Position numbers and translations under genes: made by a program. From Lysobacterales bacterium (GTDB taxonomy: Bacteria > Pseudomonadota > Gammaproteobacteria > Xanthomonadales > SZUA-5): 64,000 nucleotides of DNA. The first letter of the stretch is position 1. Each line of letters starts with the position of its first letter. Under the pieces are notes generated by a model. That model ran no database searches. It was not told where the DNA came from and was given only the letters and a program-made list of their open reading frames with translations. Below are positions 63,374 through 64,000 of this stretch, piece after piece. The stretch covers positions 17,928 to 81,927 of the forward strand of contig JALHRS010000011.1 in NCBI GenBank assembly GCA_022841325.1, written 5' to 3'.

Positions 63374-64000
63374 ATGGATCGCAGGAACGAGCAGTTATCG
63401 CAAAGGGTCGTGGATCGCACGTTGCGCCTCCGTTCACAAGGCCGACGTAGCGCGGCTTTGGTACGACGTGCGGGTCAATGTGACGCTGAAACGATTGCTG
63501 GTTGGATCGAAGGGTGGGCCTTGACGTCAGCACCGAACGTTGCCGCCTGGCTGGGTTCTCGGGGTGACTGCCCGGTCCGTGTGGAAGTGTTGGAGTGGAT
63601 TGACTCTGTGTACGGCAGTTTCGTTTTGGAATCTGGAGGTGTGCCTGTTGCATTCATCAACGTGCACTCGGTAGCCGGAGAGATTGAAGTGGGGAGACTT
63701 GTCGTCGACCCAGGACATGCTCGAAAGGGATTTGGCTCTTCATTATTGATGCATGTTTCACGTTCCATCAGCTACACCGGATCCGCACAAACGACTTATG
63801 CCAGAATACTCCGGGAAAATAATGTCGCCCAGGCGATGATCGGGAAACTCCCGTTTTGCCCGGCTGAAAAACCCGTACCAGATGAGACTGCTTCTTGGTT
63901 CAAGTTTGCAGGCACTCTTCCCAAGAGCCTATTCGGTGAAGCACTGCTCCACCTTCGGACATCCAAAAGACTCAGACAAGAGGAAGTTGGATTTCTGGCT
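63374..64000 (+). CDS. GNAT N-acetyltransferase, 3' end beyond window
   Basis: An open frame without stop to the right edge. From about residue 50 it reads as a GNAT protein: VEVLEWIDSVYGSFVLESGGVPVAFINVHSV, then the acetyl-CoA loop in GRLVVDPGHARKGFGSSLL and ARILRENNVAQAMIGKLPF. The start is uncertain: ATG 63374 is the first after the stop at 63371-63373, while TTG 63521 begins close to the domain. The last visible residues, LRTSKRLRQEEVGFLA, resemble the first helices of an XRE HTH. Confidence 0.8.
   Translation, partial: MDRRNEQLSQRVVDRTLRLRSQGRRSAALVRRAGQCDAETIAGWIEGWALTSAPNVAAWLGSRGDCPVRVEVLEWIDSVYGSFVLESGGVPVAFINVHSVAGEIEVGRLVVDPGHARKGFGSSLLMHVSRSISYTGSAQTTYARILRENNVAQAMIGKLPFCPAEKPVPDETASWFKFAGTLPKSLFGEALLHLRTSKRLRQEEVGFLA

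Larger units (their letters stand above)
55912..64000. mobile_element. Integrative element inserted in comM (left end; right end beyond window)
   Basis: Left boundary lies in comM at AATCCCTG^A (55905-55912), where ComM coding similarity stops and the serine integrase begins. It carries an integrase, RuvC-like/XRE pair, DUF2958, frameshifted DUF3606, and a cargo of dipeptidase-PLP fusion, cysteine peptidase and acetyltransferases. From about 58.7 kb the base composition falls visibly below that of the host, and the host repeat families A, B, E and heptamers are absent. The 3' half of comM is not seen, so length is unknown. Confidence 0.88.

Overview
The window is a GC-rich chromosomal segment from a gammaproteobacterium, most likely of the Xanthomonadales/Lysobacterales. 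Supporting signs are the gene order tsaD divergent from rpsU and yqeY, the run rpmH-rnpA-yidC-mnmE, folK-folB-tsaD, rimK with a RimB-like protein, an IPTL-CTERM-type protein and an oligopeptide-class TonB-dependent receptor. The genus cannot be fixed from sequence alone. Intergenic spaces are packed with dispersed palindromic repeats and with tandem repeats that almost all have a 7-base period. Most long open frames opposite these genes are shadows caused by high GC.

Layout, left to right. 1-5.5 kb: mscL, then rimB-like/rimK/truC, a secreted isoaspartyl peptidase (iaaA) and an OXA-type (class D) beta-lactamase homologue whose active-site Lys is replaced. 6.6-8.6 kb: an OmpR-type two-component system. 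8.8-13.4 kb (minus): TonB-C-like protein, YjgN and M48 protease in one operon, ybjQ with a small membrane protein, tspO. 13.6-19.3 kb (minus): ettA, a secreted M35 aspzincin protease, folK-folB-tsaD. 19.4-26.6 kb: rpsU, yqeY, accA, tilS, a small membrane protein, a TauE-type permease (minus) and slt. 27-33.6 kb: a haem-c secreted protein followed by a TonB-dependent receptor. 34-39 kb: small accessory genes (PIN-like, GFA, GNAT, an L7/L12-like membrane protein, cupin, SnoaL). 39.2-46 kb (minus): a TetR-linked RND efflux system (tetR, tolC, adaptor, pump) with a recognisable shared operator. 46.5-54.5 kb: FAH hydrolase, a phospholipase-D lipoprotein, PEBP, rpmH-rnpA-yidC-mnmE, ubiK.

55.9 kb to the right edge is an integrative element. 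The competence helicase gene comM is cut just after its conserved Ala-Met-Asn-Pro, and a large serine integrase lies directly at the junction, reading out of the element into comM antisense so that host DNA supplies its last ~50 codons and its stop. Inside the element are a small coiled-coil protein, a RuvC-like protein with an incomplete active site translationally coupled to an XRE regulator, a DUF2958 gene, a frameshifted DUF3606 gene followed by another frameshifted small gene, and then a cargo module. The right end of the element and the 3' half of comM are outside the window.

The cargo is the most unusual part: one 577-residue protein fusing a VanX-like D,D-dipeptidase domain with intact zinc-site residues to a PLP-dependent Cys/Met-metabolism-type domain, coupled by a GTGA overlap to a C39-like cysteine peptidase. 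Opposite it lie a promoter, a run of four hairpins ending in a strong terminator (candidate small RNA), and an acetyltransferase gene that runs off the edge. A peptide-processing, resistance or biosynthetic role for this set is an inference; no precursor peptide gene was found.
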